A DNA stretch of 64,000 nt from [Lactobacillus] rogosae. GTDB lineage: Bacteria > Bacillota > Clostridia > Lachnospirales > Lachnospiraceae. The DNA lies in the NCBI GenBank assembly GCA_900112995.1, contig FONU01000007.1:87825-151824 (forward strand), read 5' to 3'. This document shows, piece by piece, positions 47,032 through 56,204 of the stretch. A program made the translations under genes and the position numbers. The notes under the pieces were generated by a model. It searched no databases. It was not told the DNA's origin and saw only the letters and a program-made list of their open reading frames with translations. Position 1 is the first letter of the stretch. Each line of letters begins with the position of its first letter.

Positions 47032-48444
47032 ATGGATAATTGCAAATACAGACATATTCTATTCTTAAGTTATAAAGATATATGCTACAACTCAACATCA
47101 TATTTTGAACAGCGTATATCAGAAGAACTCATCAATGCTGGTATTAAAGTTACACATCTTAATATTCCAAAGCCAGCCAAAGGTTTAAGCGGCACATTAG
47201 CTGATACAGCATATATGTTGCTTAAGCCTTATTTTAACGCAGATTTAGATGCCATAATTGATATTAATACGACTATTCCCTGTATTAAATATAACAATGG
47301 ATACATTCTTAATAATTTTGATATTCCTGTATGGCATTACATTCTTGACCACCCACTCTACCACTATAAGGCTCTTAAAGTGCAGCTTAACAATTACAAT
47401 GTAATATGCCTTGATACATTTCACGCAAAGCTAATCAGGGAAAGTTTCCCACATATCAGGGAAGTAAAGGTTATTCCGTTAAGTGCTGATGAATATTCCA
47501 TCAGTAATATTTCTAAAAAATACTGTCAGGACAATATGGCTGATACTAATTCAGACAGCAGCTACAACACTTTATCATACCATAAATGTAGTAAACGTGC
47601 GGTAAAACTGCTATTTACAAGCACTTACACTGACCCTGTAAAGGTTGCACTTTTATATAACAAAAGTGGCTTAAATATTCAAAATAATAATATTAACGAT
47701 AAAGATATCAACGATAATAGCACTAAAAATACACTAATTAAGGATATAGATAATGATTATCTGCTTAATGCACTTCTTAATAATCCTTCATTTACGCAGG
47801 AGAAAGCCGTCCAATATCTTAGAAGCCTTAATATATTAGACAATTCTTCTTCAACAATACAATATCTTCACAATAATTTCCTAATAGATGTATATCTGCA
47901 ATGTATTATCCGTGAAGAGATTGTAAGCACAATAATTAAAAACAGAATTCCAATAACTATATACGGACACGGCTGGGATGCATTTGTCGATAAATGTGAT
48001 ATCTTAATTCCCGAGTACACTAAGTATCTTGATATACGAAAGGAAGTTACTTATAACAGGCTTCCAGCCATATATTCAAATGCACGTCTGTCTTTAAACC
48101 AGATGCCCTGGTTTAAAGGCGGTATGCACGACAGAATTCCACTTGCACTTATGAATGGCTGTCTTTCATTGACTGACGCAAGCACCTATTTAACTGATAT
48201 TCTGAATATTGGTGAAAATGAAGGTGTATACACATACTCTCTTGAAAATATCGAAGCTGTGCCTGATATCATTATGGATATTCTAAATAACACAGCTGAT
48301 GATAATTGTGTTCCTGAAATCATTAATTCATTATCCGATAAAGATTGTGTTCTGGAAAATATTAATTCATTGTCTGATAATGCAAGAGCTTACGCACATA
48401 AGCATTTTTCCTGGAAATGCTGGGTAGATAAATTTTTAGATTAA
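47032..48444 (+). CDS. Glycosyltransferase, CgeB/DUF3880-like
   Basis: A 470-residue protein from the ATG at 47032 (GAGG 6 bases upstream). The N-terminal part resembles DUF3880 (WHYILDHPLYHY; VICLDTFHAKLIRE), and the C-terminal part has the glycosyltransferase group 1 pattern of CgeB-like proteins (RLSLNQMPWFKGGMHDRIPLALMNGCL). Asn- and Asp-rich inserts (NNNINDKDINDN) and a duplicated INSLSD motif near the C-terminus are unusual. No signal peptide is present. It lies 17 bases after DUF4364. The sugar and acceptor are unknown. Confidence 0.75.
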   Translation: MDNCKYRHILFLSYKDICYNSTSYFEQRISEELINAGIKVTHLNIPKPAKGLSGTLADTAYMLLKPYFNADLDAIIDINTTIPCIKYNNGYILNNFDIPVWHYILDHPLYHYKALKVQLNNYNVICLDTFHAKLIRESFPHIREVKVIPLSADEYSISNISKKYCQDNMADTNSDSSYNTLSYHKCSKRAVKLLFTSTYTDPVKVALLYNKSGLNIQNNNINDKDINDNSTKNTLIKDIDNDYLLNALLNNPSFTQEKAVQYLRSLNILDNSSSTIQYLHNNFLIDVYLQCIIREEIVSTIIKNRIPITIYGHGWDAFVDKCDILIPEYTKYLDIRKEVTYNRLPAIYSNARLSLNQMPWFKGGMHDRIPLALMNGCLSLTDASTYLTDILNIGENEGVYTYSLENIEAVPDIIMDILNNTADDNCVPEIINSLSDKDCVLENINSLSDNARAYAHKHFSWKCWVDKFLD

Positions 48445-48460
48445 TATTAATATATTTAAG

Positions 48461-48563
48461 AAAGCCGCCTTACAAGTAGTTCATTGATTAACTGAGCCAG
48501 CAATTGTTATTTATCATATAACAATTACTGTATTATCAAATTCCTGCCTGCAAGACGGCTTTT
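48461..48563 (+). terminator. Terminator-like structure after the glycosyltransferase gene
   Basis: AAAGCCG (48461-48467) pairs with CGGCTTT (48556-48562), enclosing an inner hairpin (48502-48510 with 48518-48526). The T-run is short. It is positioned to end the four-gene plus-strand transcript and perhaps also the convergent spore-protein transcript. Confidence 0.4.
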
Positions 48564-48650
48564 ATTATTAAATTGGTTGATACTGTTTAGTTAAGCGTAT
48601 CAGCAGTTTAAAAATGTCATTATTAGATTTATCTAATATATGGCTTTTAC

Positions 48651-48872
48651 CTAGTTGCCACCCTGTGACATCTGTTCTTCCTGCTTTCTGATCATTTTCT
48701 TAACCATATTACCACCTACAGAACCAGCCTCAGCGGAAGTAAGGTCACCATTGTAGCCTTCCTTTAAGTTGACACCGATTTCTGATGCTACTTCCATCTT
48801 AAATCTGTCGAGTGCATCCTGTGCATTCTTCTTAGTCTTTGATGAAGTTGAACTTGAATTTGAACTAGCCAT
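48651..48872 (-). CDS. Small acid-soluble spore protein, alpha/beta type
   Basis: A 73-residue protein that in spore formers coats and protects spore DNA. The family core is clear: FKMEVASEIGV, which holds the usual GPR protease cleavage region, then GYNGDLTSAEAGSVGGNMVKKMI. A Ser-rich N-terminus (ASSNSSSTSSK) precedes it. GGAGG lies just upstream of the ATG. It appears monocistronic. Its presence implies that the organism, or a recent ancestor, can sporulate. Confidence 0.93.
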   Translation of the reverse strand: MASSNSSSTSSKTKKNAQDALDRFKMEVASEIGVNLKEGYNGDLTSAEAGSVGGNMVKKMIRKQEEQMSQGGN

Positions 48873-48977
48873 AATAAACCTCCGTCCTTATGTCCTTAGA
48901 CATATTCTTTATTAGATAAGCTTCATTGCTTATCTTGGTATTATTATGTGCTTATACCGTCTGTTTATTATACCAAT

Positions 48978-50060
48978 TTATGGAAGATATCTTTCATATA
49001 TCTTAAAACCATCAAATATTACATACCAGCGGTTGCCTGCCGCAGCCATAACTGTTACATATTCTTTTCCGTCTTTTTCTGCAAAATTAACAAGACAGTT
49101 ATGTGCTTCATCTGTATAGCCCGTCTTTCCTGCCTTAATGGTTACTCCCGGCACTTCATTACCGACCATTCTTGAGAACATTGTGCTTGTAAGATGTATT
49201 CCCTCAGGGTGCTGTGGTGTAGAAGCAGTTGTATACTGGTATGTTCCAAGAACCTTTGCACACACCTCATTACTCATAGCATATTCCATAATCATCGCCA
49301 TCTCTGCCGGCGTTGTATACTGATTAACATCGTGAAGTCCTGACGGATTACAGAAATGTGTATTCTTCAATCCCATTTCTTCGCATTTCTCATTCATAAG
49401 CTTAACGAATTCTTCTTCTGAACCAGCAGTTATCTGTGCTATTCCGTATGCCGCATCTGCTCCTGAGGGAAGTGCAAGTCCATATAATAAATCATTGGCT
49501 GTCACTTCTTCATCAACACTAAAACCTGCAACTGATGCCTGCTGTATATACAGATTATTAAGCTCTTCAAAACCAAAACGGTACGTTTTATTCAAATCCT
49601 GTATATTCTCAACTGCTATTATAAGTGACATTACCTTTGTCATAGAGGCTGGATATATTCTTGTATCTGCCTGCTTGCCTGCTATAAGCTGGTTATTGGT
49701 AACATCAAGAAGTGCCACATAAGGTGACTGTATATCACCATCAAGCATTTCCTTATAGTCTGGTGACTTTGCGGCACACTTAAATACCGATTCCTGCTGT
49801 ATAACTGTTATATTATTATCTTCTATAACATTATCTGTAAGCACTGCCTGCTGTTGTGCATTACTATCATCTGCACGCGAACTTATTGCTTTAACTGACT
49901 TGGTGACAACAACCGATATTACTAACAGTAATATAGCTGCAAATAAATTTCTCTTGATAAGTCTTATCTGTGCCTGTCTTTTTCTCTTCATTGCCATAGC
50001 CTTCTTCTTTCTTGCTCTATTGGCTCTGACAGCTTCATCATAATCTAAATACTCACTCAT
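48978..50060 (-). CDS. D-alanyl-D-alanine carboxypeptidase (DacF/PBP5-like)
   Basis: Trims the terminal D-Ala of peptidoglycan stem peptides. It has 360 residues: a basic cytoplasmic N-terminus, one membrane segment at about 38-53 acting as anchor or signal, then the penicillin-binding domain. The nucleophile motif SMTK (139-142) and KTG (312-314) are normal. The second motif reads SGA (199-201) where the textbook form is SGN/SxN. It lacks a clear C-terminal amphipathic domain. GGGGG precedes the ATG. It lies 17 bases after the DJ-1 gene, so the two are probably co-transcribed. Confidence 0.88.
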   Translation of the reverse strand: MSEYLDYDEAVRANRARKKKAMAMKRKRQAQIRLIKRNLFAAILLLVISVVVTKSVKAISSRADDSNAQQQAVLTDNVIEDNNITVIQQESVFKCAAKSPDYKEMLDGDIQSPYVALLDVTNNQLIAGKQADTRIYPASMTKVMSLIIAVENIQDLNKTYRFGFEELNNLYIQQASVAGFSVDEEVTANDLLYGLALPSGADAAYGIAQITAGSEEEFVKLMNEKCEEMGLKNTHFCNPSGLHDVNQYTTPAEMAMIMEYAMSNEVCAKVLGTYQYTTASTPQHPEGIHLTSTMFSRMVGNEVPGVTIKAGKTGYTDEAHNCLVNFAEKDGKEYVTVMAAAGNRWYVIFDGFKIYERYLP

Positions 50061-50077
50061 ACTGCCCCCAGATACAA

Positions 50078-50632
50078 TTAATCATTAATATACTGTGTAC
50101 TGACAGCAAGTTCATCGGCTAATTCTTTACCCTTAATAAGAGTAACAAGTTCAAGTCCTAAATCAACAGAAGTTCCCATTCCTCTTGAAGTTGTTATATT
50201 ACCATCTGTAACAACTCTCTCTGTCTTAGGTGCAACCTCAGCCCCTTCTAACATATCTTCAAAGCCCGGGAAAGCTGTTGCTCTCTTTCCTTTAAGGAAG
50301 CCTAACTTTCCAAGTACGCTTGGTGCGGCACATATTGCGGCAATTCTGCCACCAGCTTCATTATGCACCTTAAGCATATCAATAAGCTTGTCACAATCAT
50401 AATATGTCTTGTGTCCCGGTCCTCCTGGGAGGAAGCATACATCTTCATCGTTACAGTTAATATCTTCAATAAGCTTATCAGCTTCAACTATAATATTCTG
50501 TGCACTTTTTACTGATTTATTACCAGTAATTGATACAGTGTCGACACCTATATTCGCTCTTCTTAATATATCTATAACTGCAAGTGCTTCTACAGTTTCA
50601 AATCCATCTGTTAAAAAAGCTAAAACTTTCAT
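50078..50632 (-). CDS. DJ-1/PfpI family protein
   Basis: A 184-residue protein of the ThiJ/DJ-1 superfamily with the nucleophile-elbow cysteine Cys101 in IAAICAAPSVLG, acidic partner Glu15 in GFETVEAL, and VCFLPGGPG. Relatives act as glyoxalases, deglycases or chaperones, with the exact activity disputed. GGAG precedes the ATG. It is upstream of the carboxypeptidase gene on the same strand. Confidence 0.85.
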   Translation of the reverse strand: MKVLAFLTDGFETVEALAVIDILRRANIGVDTVSITGNKSVKSAQNIIVEADKLIEDINCNDEDVCFLPGGPGHKTYYDCDKLIDMLKVHNEAGGRIAAICAAPSVLGKLGFLKGKRATAFPGFEDMLEGAEVAPKTERVVTDGNITTSRGMGTSVDLGLELVTLIKGKELADELAVSTQYIND

Positions 50633-50863
50633 TTATTAATCTCCATTTCTACTTAATGTCTTAATCTACCGATATTTTATAAAATGTTATTTATTAGCGT
50701 ATTGTTTTTATAAAATTTTAATTAAATCAATTTATTTTATAGTATATCACTTTTTGTTATTTCATACCATACTTTATAACACTTTAATTACAACTTTAAT
50801 TCAATTATAACTGATTATTTTTTAGTCAAGCTGAAAACATTTTTATCATTATGTCTTGTGGTT

Positions 50864-50891
50864 TTGAATACTATGTGTTATCATATATAAA
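50864..50891 (+). promoter_or_regulatory. Candidate promoter for the degV-family gene
   Basis: TTGAAT (50864-50869) and TATAAA (50886-50891) are separated by 16 bases, about 27 bases upstream of the ATG. The leader would be short but sufficient for the GGAGG site. The upstream 230 bases are AT-rich and otherwise empty. Confidence 0.35.
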
Positions 50892-50917
50892 TAAATATTT
50901 GAATGTTGGAGGCACAT

Positions 50918-51817
50918 ATGTTTAAACTTATAAGTGATACTTCATGTGACTGGATTAAGGAGTACGCAGAAGAACATAATGTTACATTAGTTCCGTTATA
51001 TACTACATTTGACGGACAGACTTATTATAAAGAGCAATTTGAAATCAGCTATGATGAATTCTATAGAAAAATGACAGATGAGAACGCATTTCCTAAATCT
51101 TCTCTTCCTTCTATTCAAGATTATGTTGATGCATTTATGCCATCAGTTGAGGCTGGTGTACCTATTATATGCTGTTGTATAACAACATATTTCTCTGGTT
51201 CATACAACTCAGCCTGCACTGCAAGGGATATGATTATTGAAGATTATCCGGATGCTAAGATTACCGTTATCAATTCCTTACAGAATTCAGCTTCTATGTC
51301 TTTATTCGTATATGAAGCTATGTGTATGAGAGATGCTGGATATTCTTATGAAGATACAGTTAAGAAGCTTGAAGCTATGCGTCCTTTTGGAAGAATTATA
51401 TTCACAACAGAATCTCTTGATTACTTAACTAAAGGTGGACGTCTTGTAAAGACAGCTACTATGATTACAAGCAAGTTAAATCTTCGCCCTATTATTATTA
51501 TGAAGGGTGGGGAAATAGGCGTTGGCGGTTTCTTTAGAACAAGAAAGAAAGCTAAAGCAAAGGTTATCGAATTATTATGCAAGCATTTTCAGGAGTCAGG
51601 ACTTAATATCAATGATTATGATATAACAGTTGGATATTGTACTAACCCTGAAGAAGCAAGTGAATACAGAAAAGAAGTTGAGGAAGCTATAAGCACTAAG
51701 CTTCTAGAGTCAGGAGTTGAATTCAAGACACGTATCGGTGTTGTTACTTCGTGCCATACAGGTCCTACTGCACTTGGGGTTGCACTTATGCCTAAGTTTG
51801 ATAGATTTGAGGCTTAA
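50918..51817 (+). CDS. DegV family fatty-acid-binding protein
   Basis: A 299-residue protein from the ATG at 50918 with GGAGG 5 bases upstream. The N-terminal FKLISDTSCDW and the FTTESLDYLTKGGRL stretch are DegV signatures. Characterised family members bind fatty acids, for example as the FakB partner of the fatty acid kinase FakA. No fakA is nearby. It is monocistronic and convergent to dapL across a long palindromic intergenic region. Confidence 0.9.
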   Translation: MFKLISDTSCDWIKEYAEEHNVTLVPLYTTFDGQTYYKEQFEISYDEFYRKMTDENAFPKSSLPSIQDYVDAFMPSVEAGVPIICCCITTYFSGSYNSACTARDMIIEDYPDAKITVINSLQNSASMSLFVYEAMCMRDAGYSYEDTVKKLEAMRPFGRIIFTTESLDYLTKGGRLVKTATMITSKLNLRPIIIMKGGEIGVGGFFRTRKKAKAKVIELLCKHFQESGLNINDYDITVGYCTNPEEASEYRKEVEEAISTKLLESGVEFKTRIGVVTSCHTGPTALGVALMPKFDRFEA

Positions 51818-51876
51818 TTAGGAGGGCTTCAAATATAAATAATGTGTCATTTGATGATTGATTTCTACCTTTATTG

Positions 51877-52190
51877 GGTGGCGGACGGACGTAAAATGGT
51901 GGGTGAATACACGCTGTGATGAGCGGACGAACGGGTGACACAGCTACGGTATTGTATGAAGACAATTGGATATTCTAAGCCTTTCTTATTTAGGTGGTGA
52001 GGACGGACGCATACGCTCCTATTCGCCATCGTGGCTCAGTAGTCGCTTGGCAGGACACCGTGTCCTGCCATTGCTGGTTTATGGGGAAGAAAGGCTAAGA
52101 ATATCTCAGTTGTCTTTATAAATCATCCTCTTTAGCTGTGTCACCCGCCCGCCTCGCTCATCGCATTGCGTATTCGCTCACCATTTTGCT
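51877..52190 (+). repeat. Nested palindromic element A with 85-bp conserved core
   Basis: Outer arms of about 53 bases (51893-51945 with 52134-52187) and middle arms of about 27 bases (51961-51987 with 52087-52114) surround a core at 51992-52076, which contains a perfect 9-bp hairpin (52049-52057 with 52061-52069). The left edge is GGTGGCGGACGGACGT (51877-51892), found again exactly at 59883-59898. The core recurs inverted in element B with one difference. No transposase or credible protein is encoded. Confidence 0.85.
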
Positions 52191-52320
52191 GGTTGTATCA
52201 TTATGTACGCTGACTTATCATCGGAACAGCATAACTCTTACATATAGTTCTGGCTTTCCTCTAAATTATGAAGCTCTATACAACTACGGCTGTACAGCTG
52301 TTGCATTTTATCGCAATACA

Positions 52321-52573
52321 GGCAGGGGAGGGGCTTGCTGATGGCGGGGTGTGGTGCTGTGTTTTATAAGACAATTGGCGAATATTCCAAGCTATTCTTA
52401 CAATAAACAGCAATGGCAGGACACGATGTCCTGCCAAGCGACTACTGAGCCACGATGGCGAATAGGAGCGTATGCGTCCGTCCTCACCACCTGCATTAAG
52501 AATAGCTTAAGAATATCCAATTGTCTTATTACACAGCACCGCACCCCGCCATCAGCAAGCCCGCTCCCCTGCC
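52321..52573 (-). repeat. Nested palindromic element B, inverted relative of element A
   Basis: Arms of about 80 bases (52321-52400 with 52497-52573) pair with few mismatches and enclose the 85-bp core at 52408-52492. Read on the minus strand, this core equals element A's core at 84 of 85 positions; the single change is in the hairpin loop. The segment next to the core (GACAATTGGATATTCT on the minus strand) is also shared with A. Outer arm sequence is unrelated to A, yet both sets pair. A GGACGG-type edge is present at 52572-52578. Confidence 0.85.
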
Positions 52574-52632
52574 GTCCGTAATAAAATATAACCCAAACCT
52601 ATACCACCACAGTTGTATAAGCTTCACAAAAA

Positions 52633-53847
52633 TTATAACGCCTTAATTCTCTCAAGTGCCTTAACAGTATTCTCATAAGATCCAAATGCTGTAAGTCTGA
52701 AGTATCCTTCACCGCTTGGTCCAAATCCTGAACCTGGTGTACCTACTACATTAGCTTTCTCTAAAAGATAATCAAAGAATTCCCAAGATGTCATCTTATC
52801 CGGAGTCTTTAACCAGATATATGGTGCATTAACACCACCTGATACTGTATAACCCGCTGACTTTAAGCCTTCAAGAATAGTCTTTGCATTATTCATATAA
52901 TATGCAATCTGTTCTCCTGTCTGCTTCTGTCCTTCTTCTGTATATACAGCCTCTCCTGCTCTCTGGATAATGTATGGAGCACCGTTAAACTTAGTGCCAT
53001 GTCTTCTTGCCCAGAGGCTGTGAAGCATAACATCTCCACTCTTTAAATCCTTAGGAATAACTGTGAAACCAAGTCTTGTACCTGTAAATCCTGCATTCTT
53101 AGAGAATGAACGAAGTTCTATGGCACAAGTTCTTGCTCCTTCACATTCATATATTGTATGTGGTACATTTTCTTCTGAAATATATGCTTCGTAAGCTGCA
53201 TCATATATAATAACTGCACCTACCTTGTTAGCATAGTCAACCCATCTTTGAAGTTCATCTTTAGTTATTGTTGAACCTGTTGGGTTATTAGGAAAACAAA
53301 GATATATAATATCAGGTGTTTCCTTGGGAAGTTCTGGTGCAAAGTTAGTCTCTGCTGTACAAGGCATATAGATAACATTGCTCCACTTCTGCTGTTCTGG
53401 AATATAATCACCTGTTCTGCCAGCCATAGCATTAGTATCTACATATACCGGATATACAGGGTCACATACTGCAATCTTATTATCAACCGAGAAGATGTCT
53501 CCGATATTACCTGAATCAGACTTAGCTCCATCACTTACGAATATTTCATCAGCAGATATATCTGCACCTCTCTTCTTATAGTCGTGCTCTACAATAGCAT
53601 TTCTTAAGAACTCATAACCAAGATCTGGGGCATATCCGTGGAATGTCTCTGCCTTACCCATCTCATCAACTGCATTATGTAATGAATCAATAACTACTGG
53701 TGCAAGTGGAAGTGTAACATCTCCGATACCAAGGCGGATAATCTCCTTGTCTGGGTTAGCTGCACTGTAAGCACTTACCTTCTTGGCAATTGTTGAAAAC
53801 AGATAACTTCCTGGAAGCTTTAAATAATTCTCATTAATCTTAAACAT
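52633..53847 (-). CDS. dapL: LL-diaminopimelate aminotransferase
   Basis: PLP enzyme converting tetrahydrodipicolinate directly to LL-diaminopimelate, a short route to lysine and peptidoglycan. It has 404 residues, with the N-terminal [16 protein letters not shown], the glycine loop [11 protein letters not shown] and the PLP lysine in [12 protein letters not shown], all specific to the DapL family. AAGGAGAG precedes the ATG. It is convergent to the degV-family gene. Confidence 0.96.
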   Translation of the reverse strand: MFKINENYLKLPGSYLFSTIAKKVSAYSAANPDKEIIRLGIGDVTLPLAPVVIDSLHNAVDEMGKAETFHGYAPDLGYEFLRNAIVEHDYKKRGADISADEIFVSDGAKSDSGNIGDIFSVDNKIAVCDPVYPVYVDTNAMAGRTGDYIPEQQKWSNVIYMPCTAETNFAPELPKETPDIIYLCFPNNPTGSTITKDELQRWVDYANKVGAVIIYDAAYEAYISEENVPHTIYECEGARTCAIELRSFSKNAGFTGTRLGFTVIPKDLKSGDVMLHSLWARRHGTKFNGAPYIIQRAGEAVYTEEGQKQTGEQIAYYMNNAKTILEGLKSAGYTVSGGVNAPYIWLKTPDKMTSWEFFDYLLEKANVVGTPGSGFGPSGEGYFRLTAFGSYENTVKALERIKAL

Positions 53848-53966
53848 TCTTCTCTCTCCTTATCCTATACATAAATCATTTGCAAGTATTATACACTACT
53901 ATTATTCTAACAACAATATAAAGGATAATAAACCTAATAATAATAACCGTTACTATACATTTACCG

Positions 53967-54467
53967 CTATGTCCCAAGATAAAATCTTAATAATCTTTCA
54001 TATTCTTCATTAATTGCAAGCACAATGTTATTATCTCCGTGTGTGTTATCAGGATGATATATTTTCAACAAATCTTTGTAACGTTTCTTAACAGAGTCAG
54101 TATCATTAACACCTTTAAAGAATATCTTGACATTTTCTGCATCAGCCATAGTTCTTCGTGCTTCGCGATACACCTTATCCCTGTACATAAGCTTTTCTCT
54201 GTTAAACCTCTCCTTGTCAATTGCAAGCTGTCTTGTCTCTTTTTCAAGTATAGTCCACTTCTGATCAAATAAAGACTGCTGGCTCTCAAGCTGTTTCTTC
54301 ATAAGCTGGTTCTTTCTCTGCTGGCTTCTTAACATACCCTTCTGTATATCAATAAGCTGTCTGTCCTCTTCAAGAGACTGGCTTAATTCATTCAATCTTA
54401 TATTCTCTTTGAACAGAAATTTCTTCTGTTGTTGTTCACTAAGAGTTTCAAACTTTTTCTCATCCAT
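53967..54467 (-). CDS. Coiled-coil protein with C-terminal J domain
   Basis: A 166-residue cytoplasmic protein from the ATG at 54467. Residues 5-105 are a long charged, Gln-rich helix predicted to form a coiled coil. Residues 112-165 resemble a J domain with the HPD motif at 138-140 (IYHPDNTHGD). The order is the reverse of DnaJ, where the J domain is N-terminal. A TTG two codons upstream is an alternative start. It lies 19 bases after the cupin gene. It could recruit DnaK to a partner bound by the coiled coil; the partner is unknown. Confidence 0.75.
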   Translation of the reverse strand: MDEKKFETLSEQQQKKFLFKENIRLNELSQSLEEDRQLIDIQKGMLRSQQRKNQLMKKQLESQQSLFDQKWTILEKETRQLAIDKERFNREKLMYRDKVYREARRTMADAENVKIFFKGVNDTDSVKKRYKDLLKIYHPDNTHGDNNIVLAINEEYERLLRFYLGT

Positions 54468-54486
54468 AAACAACCCTCTCTAATAA

Positions 54487-54822
54487 TTACTTTGCACTAT
54501 GAAACCAGAACACCTTAACAGGCTGACATCCCTCTTTGGTTCTTATCGTATGGGCCACTCCTGCGAGTGCAACAAATGAATCACCCGCCTTAATCGGAAA
54601 TACCAGATCATCAAGCTTGGCATACCCCTCTCCTTCTAACACATAAAAGCCTTCCTGGTCATTATGCACGCCTGGTTTATCTGAAAATTCATTAGAAGCA
54701 TATATTGTTGTTCCTGAAGCACACCCATTAGTACAGCCATTCTCTGCTGTAAGGAATCTGTGTGTTCTGCTGTCCGCTCCCTGTGTACTGATAACTTCTT
54801 CCATAGTTACATATGGCTTCAT
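54487..54822 (-). CDS. Cupin domain protein
   Basis: A 111-residue single cupin barrel: GVHNDQEGFYVLEGEGYAKL gives the first cupin motif and FPIKAGDSFVALAGVAHTI the second. Such proteins bind metals or small sugars; no specific substrate can be read. It is upstream of the J-domain gene and downstream of the GH105 gene, on the same strand. Confidence 0.82.
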   Translation of the reverse strand: MKPYVTMEEVISTQGADSRTHRFLTAENGCTNGCASGTTIYASNEFSDKPGVHNDQEGFYVLEGEGYAKLDDLVFPIKAGDSFVALAGVAHTIRTKEGCQPVKVFWFHSAK

Positions 54823-54897
54823 AATCTAATCCTCCTATTAAACAAAATGGAGTCAATGCCTGAACACCGACCCCACTTGACTTTATATAATTAATTA

Positions 54898-56040
54898 TTA
54901 TCTGTTCTTATATGCAAGCATCTCTGTATAAGCAAGAAGAAATGGTCCAACACCCTTAGCATCATCTTCAACGATTGGCTCTGACATATAATAATCATAT
55001 GTACCTGGTCTGTTACCCTTGCCACCAAGTCCTGCTACAAGACAGATGCCACCAAGTGACATCTCACCATCTTTAATGTTAAGATATTTATCACATATTC
55101 CATTAATAGCTTTTTCTGCATATTCTCTATAGTTTTCTGGAAGATATCCTAATCTTACACCCTTAAGAATTGCATATGCCATAATCGAGCTTCCACTTGT
55201 CTCAAGATAGTTCTTCTCCATACCACCATAATTAACTACCTGATACCACATTCCGCTTTCATCCTGATACTTAAGCATTGAATCCATAAGTTCAACAAAT
55301 GCGTCCTCAAGCATCTTACATTCTGCATCATACTTGTGGTCTGAATTATCAACCTTATCAAGAGTGTCAAGTAATGCCATAGCATACCATCCGCTTGCTC
55401 TCAGCCAGCAATGCTGTGAAAGTCCTGTAACCTTGTCACACCAGAATGCTTCCCTGCTGACATCAATAGCATGATAATATAATCCATTAAGAGGATTCTT
55501 CATATTCTCAATAACATACTTGAACTGTGCAAATATATCTGGATAATTCTTTCTATTATTAAACTTAGTCTCATATTCAAGGTAAAATGGCTGTCCCATA
55601 TACATACCATCAAGCCATACCTGATTAGGATATATATCCTTATGCCAGAAAGATCTTGCTTCATTGTTACATCTAGGCATAATCTCAATCTGTGAATATA
55701 CTAAATCAATTGCCTTTCTATACTTTTCTTTACCTGTAAGGTCATAAAGTTCAAATAAAGTCTTACCAGCATTGACATTATCAATATTCTTCTCTCCAAT
55801 GTTGTATCCATCTATTGTTCCATCTTCGTGAACTCTGTAATCGATAAAATTATCTGCGAACTTAAGATACTTCTCATCCTTAGTCACATCATACATCTGA
55901 AGCACAGCCTTAATCATAACTCCATCAATATAATTCCAGTTAGACTTAAGACCCTGTCTTATCTTTTCAATATTCCACATAGGTGCTTCTGGTGTGCTCT
56001 TTTCGAGCAATTCATCAATATACTTTACAATAATATCCAT
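54898..56040 (-). CDS. Unsaturated rhamnogalacturonyl hydrolase, GH105 (YteR-like)
   Basis: Removes the 4,5-unsaturated galacturonate from fragments made by rhamnogalacturonan lyases. It has 380 residues from the ATG at 56040 (GGAG 7 bases upstream). The alpha6/alpha6-barrel has catalytic-type aspartates Asp88 (NIDNVNAGK) and Asp144 (VWLDGMYMGQPFYLEY), corresponding to the key residues of B. subtilis YteR. It has no signal peptide, so it acts in the cytoplasm. Functionally it pairs with the acetylesterase at 15.5-16.9 kb, although the genes are far apart. Confidence 0.92.
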   Translation of the reverse strand: MDIIVKYIDELLEKSTPEAPMWNIEKIRQGLKSNWNYIDGVMIKAVLQMYDVTKDEKYLKFADNFIDYRVHEDGTIDGYNIGEKNIDNVNAGKTLFELYDLTGKEKYRKAIDLVYSQIEIMPRCNNEARSFWHKDIYPNQVWLDGMYMGQPFYLEYETKFNNRKNYPDIFAQFKYVIENMKNPLNGLYYHAIDVSREAFWCDKVTGLSQHCWLRASGWYAMALLDTLDKVDNSDHKYDAECKMLEDAFVELMDSMLKYQDESGMWYQVVNYGGMEKNYLETSGSSIMAYAILKGVRLGYLPENYREYAEKAINGICDKYLNIKDGEMSLGGICLVAGLGGKGNRPGTYDYYMSEPIVEDDAKGVGPFLLAYTEMLAYKNR

Positions 56041-56204
56041 CACGTTTCTCCTTAACATTCTCAATTTGTTATAATTGTATCAAATTCCGTCCAATTTTAC
56101 AACATTTTTTGTCATAAAATACAATTTGTTTATAGATTTATTATACCTAAACTCTCTTGTCGTATTCTGTCAGAAAAGGTAACTGATTAATATTTTCTAA
56201 AGAA

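Noticed and set aside
50641..50902. Possible small gene or RNA between the DJ-1 and degV-family genes
   Set aside because: The stretch is uniformly AT-rich with no open frame, hairpin or conserved motif apart from the weak degV promoter.
51877..52573. Insertion sequence with transposase
   Set aside because: Inverted repeats are present, but there is no open frame of transposase size and the arms are nested hairpins, not terminal repeats around a gene.
52138..52581. Two short plus-strand reading frames within the palindromic region (52138-52341, 52351-52581)
   Set aside because: They lie inside or across the inverted-repeat arms, have no family similarity, and are explained by the repeat structure.
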